Shown here: positions 16,058 through 23,558 of the stretch, piece by piece
How the letters are laid out: each line of letters starts with the position of its first letter
Numbering within the stretch: the first letter of the stretch is position 1
Source: an uncultured Rhodospirillales bacterium
GTDB taxonomy: Bacteria; Pseudomonadota; Alphaproteobacteria; ATCC43930; CGMCC-115725
Reading direction: 5' to 3'
DNA: 36,196 nt
Assembly: GCA_903923205.1 (NCBI GenBank)
Contig: CAIXXC010000244.1
Coordinates: 1 to 36,196, forward strand
Translations under genes and position numbers: made by a program
Notes under the pieces: model-generated
The model's database searches: none
What the model saw: the letters and a program-made list of their open reading frames with translations, nothing else
Told to the model about the DNA's origin: nothing

Positions 16058-16798
16058 ATGGATCAACCAACTGCTGTTGTTGTCGGCGTCGGCGCGGAAA
16101 TGGGGGTCGGCGCGGCCGTCTGCCGTCGTTTTGCCCGCGAAGGCTATCATGTTCTTGTCGCCGGTCACACCGCAGCCAAGATTGCACAGGTGGTTGCGGC
16201 AATCATCGCCAGCGGCGGCAGCGCCGAGGCGGTGACGACCGATACGACCGATGAATCCCAGGTCATCGCCCTTCTCGACCGCGCCATGGCACCCGGCCCC
16301 GGCAAAGCCCCGGCGGACGTTGTCGTCTTCAATGCCGGCAACAACCAGATCATCAAGTTCCGCGACATCACCGCAGAGCAGTTCGAGCATTTCTGGCGGG
16401 TCGGTTGTTATGGCGGCTTTCTGGTCGGGCGCGAGGCGGCACGGCGCTTTGTTCCATTGGGTCGCGGCACGATCCTCTTCACCGGAGCCTCGGGGTCATT
16501 GCGCGGCAAGGCGGGGTTCGCCCATTTCGCCGCCGCGAAGGCCGGCCTGCGCATGCTGGCACAGAGCATGTCGCGCGAATTCGGGCCGGAAGGTATCCAC
16601 GTTGCCCACATCGTCATCGATGGCCTGATCAATGGCGATCGTCTACGACGGATCTTCCCTGGCGCGCTCGACCAGCGCGGGGTTGGCGGTTCACTTGAGG
16701 TCGATGCAATCGCCGATAACTACTGGTATCTGCACCGTCAGCATCCAAGCGCCTGGACCCAGGAACTCGACCTTCGCCCCTTCAAGGAGCCGCATTGA
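16058..16798 (+). CDS. Atypical SDR-family protein lacking the catalytic tyrosine
   Basis: This 246-residue Rossmann-fold protein is related to short-chain dehydrogenases. The cofactor loop is GVGAEMGVG (residues 10-18), a variant of TGxxxGxG, followed by FNAGNN (91-96). The active-site serine is probably Ser145 (TGASGS) and the lysine Lys161, but the usual tyrosine is Phe157 (HFAAAK). Either the activity is altered or another residue, such as His156, takes part. The ATG at 16058 has GAGGAG upstream. It is divergent from hxlR and 52 bases ahead of a GST-like gene, probably in one operon. The substrate is unknown. Confidence 0.87.
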   Translation: MDQPTAVVVGVGAEMGVGAAVCRRFAREGYHVLVAGHTAAKIAQVVAAIIASGGSAEAVTTDTTDESQVIALLDRAMAPGPGKAPADVVVFNAGNNQIIKFRDITAEQFEHFWRVGCYGGFLVGREAARRFVPLGRGTILFTGASGSLRGKAGFAHFAAAKAGLRMLAQSMSREFGPEGIHVAHIVIDGLINGDRLRRIFPGALDQRGVGGSLEVDAIADNYWYLHRQHPSAWTQELDLRPFKEPH

Positions 16799-16850
16799 AG
16801 CGGCGCCGCGACAGAAGAAGGCCTAAGGAAGATACAGCGCGAGCATAGCC

Positions 16851-17654
16851 ATGACAGATTTGTCGATCTTCTCCTATCTCCCAAATCCGAGGCTTTGGAA
16901 GGCGTCCATCGTCGCACGGCTCTGCGGTGTCGATCTGGAGATACGAGGCACTTCGCCCGGACAATTGGCGGATTGGCTATGGGACATCGAGGCAAGACCG
17001 CTGGAGCCGGGTGAGAAATCCGAGTTGTCGGCAATCGCCCGGAATGGTCGGGTTGGCCTCACGACGACGCTCTACAAGACCGAGGCTTTCATGGCCGCCC
17101 ATCCGTTCGGAAACGTTCCCGCAGGATTTGCGCCAGACGGCACCGGGATATTCGAATCCAACAGCATCATGCGCGCCGTCGCCCGGTTGGGCGGCGGGCG
17201 CTGCCAGCTTTATGGCGATGATCCCTACATCGCCTCGCGGATCGACAGTTTTCTTGACGTCACGCTGATGTTCGCCCGAGAGATTCAGATTTATGTCCTG
17301 GCCCTATGGGGCAATCGTCTCGATGCGACATTGCATGACAATGCGATCCAGGGTTTTACGGCCTATTTCGGCGGGATCGAGCAGGCACTCGCGGCAGATC
17401 GCAAGTTCCTTGTCGGCGACGGCCTGACGCTTGCCGATATCGCGTTCTTCGCGGAGCTGGCATTGCTTCATAATGAATATCGCCATGCCGACCAAATCAC
17501 CCGGCTCGGGCTTCAGCCCTTTTTGTGCGACGAGACGGCCTCGGCCTATCCGCGCAGCGTCGCCCACTTCGAAAAACTGAGACGTCACGAAGCATTCGTC
17601 CCGGATGCCGAAGACTATCTCGGCCAATTTCCCGAAATCACAAAAACTCGATGA
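16851..17654 (+). CDS. Glutathione S-transferase-like protein
   Basis: This 267-residue protein resembles the GST superfamily, possibly the branch related to elongation factor 1B-gamma. The N-terminal thioredoxin-like half is about residues 3-100 and ends in the substrate-like segment DGTGIFESNSIMRAVAR. The helical C-terminal half carries FLVGDGLTLADIAFFAELAL (about 184-203), the conserved GST core motif. The N terminus lacks an obvious active-site cysteine. The ribosome site at 16851 is weak. It follows the atypical SDR and may be co-expressed with it. Substrate and glutathione dependence are not predictable. Confidence 0.83.
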   Translation: MTDLSIFSYLPNPRLWKASIVARLCGVDLEIRGTSPGQLADWLWDIEARPLEPGEKSELSAIARNGRVGLTTTLYKTEAFMAAHPFGNVPAGFAPDGTGIFESNSIMRAVARLGGGRCQLYGDDPYIASRIDSFLDVTLMFAREIQIYVLALWGNRLDATLHDNAIQGFTAYFGGIEQALAADRKFLVGDGLTLADIAFFAELALLHNEYRHADQITRLGLQPFLCDETASAYPRSVAHFEKLRRHEAFVPDAEDYLGQFPEITKTR

Positions 17655-17707
17655 CGGCGTGTCGGCTCCTCGTCTATGTTGCGACCGCAGTCTTGTAGCG
17701 ATCGATA

Positions 17708-17724
17708 ATAAATCGTCGATTTAT
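17708..17724. promoter_or_regulatory. Perfect palindrome upstream of a GST gene
   Basis: ATAAATCG-T-CGATTTAT is a perfect eight-base inverted repeat in an AT-rich patch 43 bases before the GST start at 17768. A TATACA at 17722-17727 overlaps its edge and could be the -10. It is a plausible operator; no regulator is assigned. Confidence 0.45.
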
Positions 17725-17767
17725 ACAAAATAACGTCTTTCAACAAAATGATTGAGGAACCACGCCA

Positions 17768-18418
17768 ATGAAGATGCTCAATTCCTTTGGACCGAATCCG
17801 CGGATGGTCCGCATGTTCCTGGCCGAGAAGGGCCTCGAACTCCCGATGGAGCAGCTCGACCTGCTCGGCGGTGAAAACCGTGGTGCGGCCTACACCAAGA
17901 AGAACCCTGGCGGTCAGACACCGGCGCTCGAGCTTGACGACGGCACCGTGATCGGCGAGACGGTCGCGATCTGCGAATATCTCGAAGAACTGCACCCGAC
18001 CCCGGCCCTGGTTGGCGCCACTCCGCAGGAGCGGGCCGTAACCCGCATGAACACCCGCCGGGTCGAGCTCAACGTGACCGAAAACATGTATAACGGCTTT
18101 CGCTTCTCAGAAGGCCTCGGCCTGTTCAAGGACCGCATGCTCTGCCTCCCCGAGGCCGCTCCTGGTCTCAAGAACAAGGCGAAGGAAGGTCTCGCGCTGA
18201 TCGATAAGCTGCTCGAAGGCAAGCAGTTCATCTGCGGCGACAAGATCACGGTTGCCGATCTCGTCCTCTATTGCTGCACCGACTTCGCTGCCGGCGTCGG
18301 CCAGACGATCGACCCGTCGTTCAAGAACGTCACGGCTTGGTTCGCCCGCGTCAACGCTCGCCCGAGCGCGACCGCGTCGCTGTCCCCGGGCTGGGATCAG
18401 GTCGGCATGCGCGGCTAA
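17768..18418 (+). CDS. Glutathione S-transferase family protein
   Basis: This 216-residue cytosolic GST has an N-terminal thioredoxin fold (about 1-80) with FGPNPRMVRMFLAEKGLE, then NPGGQTPALELDDG and GETVAICEYLEE for glutathione binding. The helical domain carries FICGDKITVADLVLY (about 155-169). Glutathione conjugation or a related detoxification is likely; the substrate is unknown. GAGGA lies about nine bases upstream of the ATG. The gene has its own AT-rich promoter region with a palindrome and a strong terminator, so it is probably transcribed alone. Confidence 0.92.
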   Translation: MKMLNSFGPNPRMVRMFLAEKGLELPMEQLDLLGGENRGAAYTKKNPGGQTPALELDDGTVIGETVAICEYLEELHPTPALVGATPQERAVTRMNTRRVELNVTENMYNGFRFSEGLGLFKDRMLCLPEAAPGLKNKAKEGLALIDKLLEGKQFICGDKITVADLVLYCCTDFAAGVGQTIDPSFKNVTAWFARVNARPSATASLSPGWDQVGMRG

Positions 18419-18448
18419 ACGCGCTCGCCGCCTCTCTTGCGTCAGATC

Positions 18449-18480
18449 CCCCGGGCCGGCACGCTGGCCCGGGGTTTTTT
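18449..18480 (+). terminator. Rho-independent terminator of the GST gene
   Basis: CCCCGGGCC (18449-18457) and GGCCCGGGG (18466-18474) form a perfect nine-base-pair stem with an eight-base loop, followed by six T residues (18475-18480), 30 bases after the GST stop. The last two T residues belong to the TAA stop codon of the convergent thioesterase gene. Confidence 0.95.
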
Positions 18481-18925
18481 ATGCCTGAGCAACAGGTAAT
18501 TTATAGGCCATGGACATCAGCATCTCGCGCTTTCCGTCATCCAGAGGTGACGGCCCGGCGGCGTCGCAGTGGACATAAGTTGTATCGCACAGCCCCACGC
18601 AAACACCCCCGCGGAACAGGCCCTGAAACAACTCAAACGAGCTGCGCCCGATGCGGGAGACCGCCGTCGCCACGGTCAGCGGTGATGGATGATGAATTTC
18701 CTCGATATATCGCAGATTGGTCTGCGCCATGACACTGCGCGCACCCCTGCTGCGTTCGAGATCCGGCAGGACCCGCATCAGAACATCATAGCGGGCATCG
18801 TCATAGATGCCGGCGATCGCCGTATTCGAGACATGGCGCGCCGCGTTGACGTCACCGAGCCGGGTCGGAATGATCTTTGTAAGACGATAGCTGTCGATTT
18901 CGAGACGATGCGGTGCAGGCTTCAT
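18479..18925 (-). CDS. Hot-dog fold acyl-CoA thioesterase
   Basis: This 148-residue protein resembles the 4-hydroxybenzoyl-CoA thioesterase group. The family start motif is seen in altered form as TRLGDVNAARHVSNTAIAGI (about 21-40), with Asp25, His31 and Asn34 at the usual positions. LRYIEEIHHPSPLTVATAVSRIGRSSF follows, matching the second half of the fold. It lies 32 bases downstream of the anti-sigma HATPase gene on the same strand, so they are probably co-transcribed, although no functional link is known. Its stop codon sits in the T run of the convergent GST terminator. Confidence 0.82.
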   Translation of the reverse strand: MKPAPHRLEIDSYRLTKIIPTRLGDVNAARHVSNTAIAGIYDDARYDVLMRVLPDLERSRGARSVMAQTNLRYIEEIHHPSPLTVATAVSRIGRSSFELFQGLFRGGVCVGLCDTTYVHCDAAGPSPLDDGKREMLMSMAYKLPVAQA

Positions 18926-18957
18926 GGCGGTCTCGGAATAAAGACGTCAAGACTTCC

Positions 18958-19407
18958 TCAGGTGGTAAAACTCATCACCAGCCGATTGCCTTGGGGCAGC
19001 GCCTGATAGCGCACCCTCGGCACCAAGCCAAGAACCATCGCTATGCCGCGCTGTCCTACCGCCTCTGCGTCATGCTCCCGCGCCAGCCAGCCCTCGTGCC
19101 AGGCAACCGGGTCGAAGGGCGTGGCCGCATCTTCATAAACGAGCTCGACCGGCGGCCCGGGACGCAGATGGATCGATATGATGCCAGGCTCCGGCGTCTC
19201 CCGGTAACCGTATTTCTCGGCATTGGTGACCAGCTCCTCTATCACCAAGTTCAGGCGGGCGCGCAGGCCATCATCAAGGTTACGCCGGATCGCGTATTGT
19301 TCTACAGTATCGAGGGCTTCCACGAGATTAGATGTCGTGGCCGCGAAGCTCACAACAAGATCGACCGCGCGCGCGGTGTCGGTCTCTGACGGGGTACTTT
19401 CATGCAT
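18958..19407 (-). CDS. RsbW/SpoIIAB-like anti-sigma factor serine kinase (HATPase_c)
   Basis: This 149-residue GHKL-type ATPase is of the partner-switching kinase group. The N box is NLVIEELVTNAEKYGY, with Glu58 and Asn62 as the expected catalytic and magnesium residues. The G1 box is EDAATPFDP (92-100), where the usual glycine after Asp-x is Ala95. The G2 region is GQRGIAMVLG (118-127). Such kinases bind a target and phosphorylate a STAS antagonist; a STAS gene and a PP2C phosphatase lie nearby. The ATG at 19407 is the only good start and overlaps the FecR start codon on the other strand within ATGCAT. Confidence 0.88.
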   Translation of the reverse strand: MHESTPSETDTARAVDLVVSFAATTSNLVEALDTVEQYAIRRNLDDGLRARLNLVIEELVTNAEKYGYRETPEPGIISIHLRPGPPVELVYEDAATPFDPVAWHEGWLAREHDAEAVGQRGIAMVLGLVPRVRYQALPQGNRLVMSFTT

Positions 19408-19863
19408 CGCCTGAATCTTGCCTGCCTGTTGACCGTTCTGCTCTCTCTCGGCGCCACCCCTTCATCGGTATTCGCCGATGATCCGATCGGCCAGATCAAA
19501 ACACTGTCTGGTTCGGTCACGGTGACACGCGGCGGCGCCTCGATCAAGGCGGCGATCGGCGATCACGTCCTGCAGGCCGATGAGATTCTCACAGGCGGTG
19601 ATGGAGCGATCGGCATCACCTTTGCCGATAACAGCATGATGTCGCTCGGCCCGTCGAGCAAGCTCGATCTCGATCAATTTCAGTTCGATACAACAACCCA
19701 CGCGGGTGTCTTCAACACGTCGCTCAAGGCCGGCACCTTGGCCGTCAAGTCTGGACAGATCGTCCAGCAGACGCCCTTTGCCATGCATGTCCAGACGCCT
19801 GCGGCTCTGCTCGGGGTCCGGGGAACCGAATTCGTCGTTCGCGCTGATGGAGCCGCAAATTGA
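19402..19863 (+). CDS. Secreted FecR-domain protein
   Basis: This 153-residue protein has a signal peptide (positively charged start, hydrophobic LACLLTVLLSLGATPSSVFA, probable cleavage after Ala25). A FecR domain follows (about 28-150), with IKTLSGSVTVTRGG, the segment GDHVLQADEILTGGDGAIGI and the terminal motif QTPAALLGVRGTEFVV. It lacks the helix-turn-helix-sensing N terminus of the classical inner-membrane FecR, so it is a free periplasmic domain. Standalone FecR proteins are often encoded beside CHASE2 receptors, which is the case here, suggesting a periplasmic ligand or partner. Its TGA overlaps the TTG start of the next gene. Confidence 0.9.
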   Translation: MHRLNLACLLTVLLSLGATPSSVFADDPIGQIKTLSGSVTVTRGGASIKAAIGDHVLQADEILTGGDGAIGITFADNSMMSLGPSSKLDLDQFQFDTTTHAGVFNTSLKAGTLAVKSGQIVQQTPFAMHVQTPAALLGVRGTEFVVRADGAAN

Positions 19864-20459
19864 CCAACGCCTCGCGCCTCGCCGCTCTTTGTGCATTGTC
19901 CCTGCTTGGGGCCTGCGCGTCCAAGGCCAATCTGGTCGTCGTCATCCCCGAGGAGAACGGTCATATCGGCGCCGTTCAGGTCGAATCCGGGGGTTCAACC
20001 ACCCTGCTGACAGGCGCCTATGCGGCGCTCGGGGGCGGCTCGGGCTCCAGCCATATGAAGCCGGTCCAGCTTGCCTCGACAGAGGTCGGGCAGATCTTCG
20101 GCACGGCATTGTCAGCCCAGCCCATTCCGCCCAAGACTTACACGCTTTACTTCATCAATGATTCAGAAGACCTCAGACCCGACTCGAAACTGGCATTCGA
20201 GCAAGTATTCGGCGAAATCGCCCGACGCAAGGCGGCGGAATTGGTCGTGACCGGCTTTACCGACACGATGGGCGACCCCGGATATAATGATCAGTTATCG
20301 CTGAAACGGGCCAAGGTCGTGCGTGACCTCTTCATCGCACGCGGCCTAAAGGGCGAAGATATCGTTGCTGCCGGCCGGGGAGAACGTGACCTCCTGATCC
20401 CTACCCCTGATCACAAGGCTGAACCCGGCAATCGACGCGTCGAAATCACCGTTCGCTAG
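19860..20459 (+). CDS. OmpA-family peptidoglycan-binding lipoprotein
   Basis: This 199-residue protein begins with TTG in a TTGA overlap with the FecR stop; no ATG is available upstream. The signal peptide ends in a lipobox LLGAC, with Cys19 as the lipidation site. The C-terminal OmpA domain (about 95-199) has VTGFTDTMGDPGYNDQLSLK and RRVEITVR, the typical peptidoglycan-binding pattern. It should be anchored in the outer membrane and hold on to the cell wall. Coupled to the FecR gene, it may form part of an envelope sensor with the CHASE2 phosphatase, whose convergent gene begins only 12 bases away. Confidence 0.9.
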   Translation: MTNASRLAALCALSLLGACASKANLVVVIPEENGHIGAVQVESGGSTTLLTGAYAALGGGSGSSHMKPVQLASTEVGQIFGTALSAQPIPPKTYTLYFINDSEDLRPDSKLAFEQVFGEIARRKAAELVVTGFTDTMGDPGYNDQLSLKRAKVVRDLFIARGLKGEDIVAAGRGERDLLIPTPDHKAEPGNRRVEITVR

Positions 20460-20471
20460 GCGGCACCGCAG

Positions 20472-22565
20472 CTACACCCCGATCCACTGGACGGCAAGAA
20501 GCGTCAGGTCGTCCGACGGCGGCGCACCATCGACGAAAGCAGCCACCGCTCCGCGCAGAAGATGCGCGAGTGATCGTGCATCGCCATCGACGGGCTGCTG
20601 CACGAAAGCGGCTTCGACCCGCTCATGTCCCATCAGGTCTCCAGCCGAATTCATCGCTTCGGTCACGCCGTCGGTCACAAGGCAGAGAATCTCTCCCGGC
20701 GCGAGTTGATATTCCTCGCTCATGTAGGGGAAGTCATCCATGACGCAGAGCGGTGGCCCGCCGATCGAGGCCATCTGTCGGGGCGGCTGTCCAGGGACTG
20801 CCAGAAACGGCGGGTCATGGCCGGCGTTGCAGAAACTTAGGCTGCCCGTCCGCAAATCAAGGATGCCGGCGAACAACGTGATGAACAGCATCTCGGTATT
20901 GTCGCGGGAGATCTCTGTGTTCGCGCGCAGAATGATCTCGCCAATGTCAAACTCCTCGCGCAGGGCGCAGCTCTTACATAGTGCCTTGCCCACCGCCATG
21001 AAGAGGCTGGCCGGCACGCCCTTGCCTGAGACATCGCCGATAAGAATGAAGAGGTGATCGTCGTCGATCTTGAAGAAGTCGTAGAGATCGCCGCCGACAT
21101 GCTTGGCCGGGACAATTTGGGCTTCGAGATTAAAGCGCGGGTCGGGCAAGAGATCCTCCGCTTTCGGCAAAATCCCCATCTGAATCCGGAAGGCTGCGGC
21201 CAACTCGCCCTCCATCGTCGCCGCCAGCAGCTTCTGCTTTTCCAGGGCGCTGCGGAGCAATTTGCGCTGCCGGTCAGCCTCGGCGAGGCCACCACCAAGC
21301 AGCGCAACGAAGACGGCCGCGTCGGCGACTACGGGCGTCGCCACGTCGATCAACCAGCGCTCATACGCCCAGCCCGCAATACCAGCAGCACAGGGCGCGA
21401 TCAGCAGGCCGGTTGCGGCGAGCGCCTGCCAGCGCAGGCGCAATGGCGGCAGGCCAACGATCATCAGCAAGCCAAGCCCGAGCGTAATCGCTTCTTCGGC
21501 CCATAAGGCCCAGTCCGGACGGCTCGCGTAGCGACCGTCGAGCACGTTCTCCATGACCTGCGCGTGGACCTCGACCCCCGGCATGACCCCGAGCGGCGTA
21601 TTGAAGTGGTCGATCAGGCCAAGGCCGGTGACGCCAATCAGCACAAGGCGCTGATCGAATACGTCGGCGGGCAATCTGCCGGACAGGACGTCACCAGCCG
21701 AGACAAACCGGCGCTCATCAGTGCCAGTAAAATCGACCCAGATCCGGCCATCCGCCTGCGTTGGGATCGACAGGGGGCCAAGCTCGATACCACGCATCTC
21801 ACCGCCATTCAGCCGGATAGTGAGCCACGGACTGCGGGCGGCGAGCCGCAGCGCTTCGATACTGAAACCCGGTGCGATTCGTCCGCCCAGAAGCGACACT
21901 GACGGCACACGACGAACCATGCCGTCCGCATCGAGATCGATAGAGAGCATGCCATGGCCCGCGGCCGCGAAATCAAGAATCGGCAAGCTGCGCAAGGTCG
22001 AACGAAAATCTGGCAAACCCCTCGGCGCGCCTCCGATCAACCGCGTCGGCGCGAGGGGGCCCGGATGATCGGGACGATCATCACGCTGACCAGCGATGCC
22101 GATCGTGACTGGCCCTTGGGCAAGCGTGGCGGCCAATTCAGCGTCGTGATCAGGCAATTCCAGCAACGCCCGGTGCAATGCCGGCGTCAGCCCATGCTGC
22201 TGCGCGGCCCAGCGCGCCGGCGACGAGGCATCGAACTCGGGCCAGATGATATCGATCCCAAGCGACATCGGATGCCCACCCAAGATCCGATGGACCAATT
22301 CCGCCACGCGCTGGCGCGGCCAGGGCCATTGACCATAGGCGGCAAGGCTTGCCTCATCGATCGCCACGATCACGACAGGGCCCGATTTTCGCACCCGTGG
22401 AACAAGACGCTCGTATGCATCGAAAAGAGCGAGACGCGGACCCGAAAAAAGGGCCTCGCCGACACTCGCCTGCAGCAGCACGAAGACCAGCAATACGGCG
22501 ATCGCAGCAATACGCCCGCGACCGGCCATCATCAGGTCCACCCCCCGCTTTGCCAGGGAGTTCAT
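20472..22565 (-). CDS. CHASE2-transmembrane-SpoIIE/PP2C serine phosphatase
   Basis: This 697-residue membrane receptor has a first transmembrane helix at about 19-37, a periplasmic CHASE2 sensor domain (about 40-345, including VVIVAIDEASLAAYGQWPWP and DQRLVLIGVTGLGLIDHF), three further transmembrane helices (about 356-374, 381-400 and 408-428), a short coiled linker, and a cytoplasmic PP2C domain (about 455-697). The metal-binding aspartates are visible as Asp493 (VGGDLYDFF), Asp511 (IGDVSGKG) and the C-terminal PPSDDLTLL. This kind of phosphatase activates a phosphorylated STAS antagonist in response to an extracytoplasmic signal. It is the last gene of the STAS-MBL-phosphatase operon. Confidence 0.94.
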   Translation of the reverse strand: MNSLAKRGVDLMMAGRGRIAAIAVLLVFVLLQASVGEALFSGPRLALFDAYERLVPRVRKSGPVVIVAIDEASLAAYGQWPWPRQRVAELVHRILGGHPMSLGIDIIWPEFDASSPARWAAQQHGLTPALHRALLELPDHDAELAATLAQGPVTIGIAGQRDDRPDHPGPLAPTRLIGGAPRGLPDFRSTLRSLPILDFAAAGHGMLSIDLDADGMVRRVPSVSLLGGRIAPGFSIEALRLAARSPWLTIRLNGGEMRGIELGPLSIPTQADGRIWVDFTGTDERRFVSAGDVLSGRLPADVFDQRLVLIGVTGLGLIDHFNTPLGVMPGVEVHAQVMENVLDGRYASRPDWALWAEEAITLGLGLLMIVGLPPLRLRWQALAATGLLIAPCAAGIAGWAYERWLIDVATPVVADAAVFVALLGGGLAEADRQRKLLRSALEKQKLLAATMEGELAAAFRIQMGILPKAEDLLPDPRFNLEAQIVPAKHVGGDLYDFFKIDDDHLFILIGDVSGKGVPASLFMAVGKALCKSCALREEFDIGEIILRANTEISRDNTEMLFITLFAGILDLRTGSLSFCNAGHDPPFLAVPGQPPRQMASIGGPPLCVMDDFPYMSEEYQLAPGEILCLVTDGVTEAMNSAGDLMGHERVEAAFVQQPVDGDARSLAHLLRGAVAAFVDGAPPSDDLTLLAVQWIGV

Positions 22566-22588
22566 TGCTCCAGCCCTCGTCGTTGCCG

Positions 22589-23548
22589 CTATACCTCGAT
22601 CACGAGCCCATCATAGGCGGACGAGACCGTGAGCTGCTCCCCCGTTCGGGTAATCTCTTCGAAGCGCAGCGTCTCCTGATAGATCGACTCGATCTTGGCA
22701 TCATCATGAATCGGCTCATGGTGAAAAAGACAAAGGTGCTTGACCCCTGCCATCTGGCTCAATTCGACGCCGGTAATATTGCTCGAGTGACCCCAGTCCT
22801 CTTTCACGGAACTTGCCTCCGCCAGCGAGTACATCGCATCGAAGATGACAAGGTCCGCATCGCGAAAAAGCCCGACAACCTTCTTGGTATCGTCAAGATT
22901 CTCAAGCTTGTGCTCGGAATCCGTCGAATACACCACGGTTTTGCCATCCTTTTCGATCCGATAGCCGTAGGAATCATTGCCGTGAACCTGCGCGGTCCCC
23001 GTGACCATCGCCCCTGCGATCTCGTAGGCTACGCCGGGTTCCATATGAACAAATTCGATCGACGCCGCGAGGTAGGAGTATTCAACCGGGAAGCATGGTG
23101 CCGAATTCTGACCACGGATGGCTCGTTCCACCATCGGATGACAACTGTGCATGCGGATGCGATTGCCCGGAATGAACGCGGGGACGAAGAAAGGAAATCC
23201 CATGATGTGGTCCCAATGCACATGGGACAATAGGATATTGTAGACTTGAGGCTGGGCCGGTCCATGCTTGGCCAGCGCCGCGAGAGAGAATTCCCGAACG
23301 CCAGACCCCAGATCACACAGCAGATATTCCGCCCCGCCAGTATCGATTTGAACGCAGGAAGAGTTTCCGCCGAACGTGCTCGACTCGGCGAAACTCAATG
23401 CCTCATCGCAGAATCTGGACGCCTTCTCGATCGAATCGAGGCCCTTGTCGGCACCCTTAACCAGGGCATTGACGATTTTCTCTCGAACCCTGCGCCCAGA
23501 GAGCGGTGCCGGCAGCGAGCCGCGGGTTCCCCAAAAGGTTACTTTCAT
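22589..23548 (-). CDS. Metallo-beta-lactamase-fold hydrolase
   Basis: This 319-residue hydrolase of the beta-lactamase-fold superfamily begins with MKVTFWGTRGSLPAPL and has the zinc motif SHVHWDH (His109, His111, Asp113, His114), then VHGNDSYGYRIEKDG, STDSEH and FHHEP as later ligand regions. Proteins with the N-terminal GTRGS motif are often annotated as possible phosphodiesterases acting on nucleotides; that is suggestive only. I chose the start at 23548 because it has a GAGA-type site and lies 10 bases after the STAS stop; the upstream extension of 13 residues overlaps STAS. It is the middle gene of a partner-switching operon, where its role is unclear. Confidence 0.9.
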   Translation of the reverse strand: MKVTFWGTRGSLPAPLSGRRVREKIVNALVKGADKGLDSIEKASRFCDEALSFAESSTFGGNSSCVQIDTGGAEYLLCDLGSGVREFSLAALAKHGPAQPQVYNILLSHVHWDHIMGFPFFVPAFIPGNRIRMHSCHPMVERAIRGQNSAPCFPVEYSYLAASIEFVHMEPGVAYEIAGAMVTGTAQVHGNDSYGYRIEKDGKTVVYSTDSEHKLENLDDTKKVVGLFRDADLVIFDAMYSLAEASSVKEDWGHSSNITGVELSQMAGVKHLCLFHHEPIHDDAKIESIYQETLRFEEITRTGEQLTVSSAYDGLVIEV

Positions 23549-23558
23549 CGTTTCTCTT

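Noticed and set aside
20460-20471. Possible bidirectional terminator between the lipoprotein and the phosphatase genes
   Set aside because: Only 12 bases separate the two stop codons, and no stem-loop with a T run can be seen.
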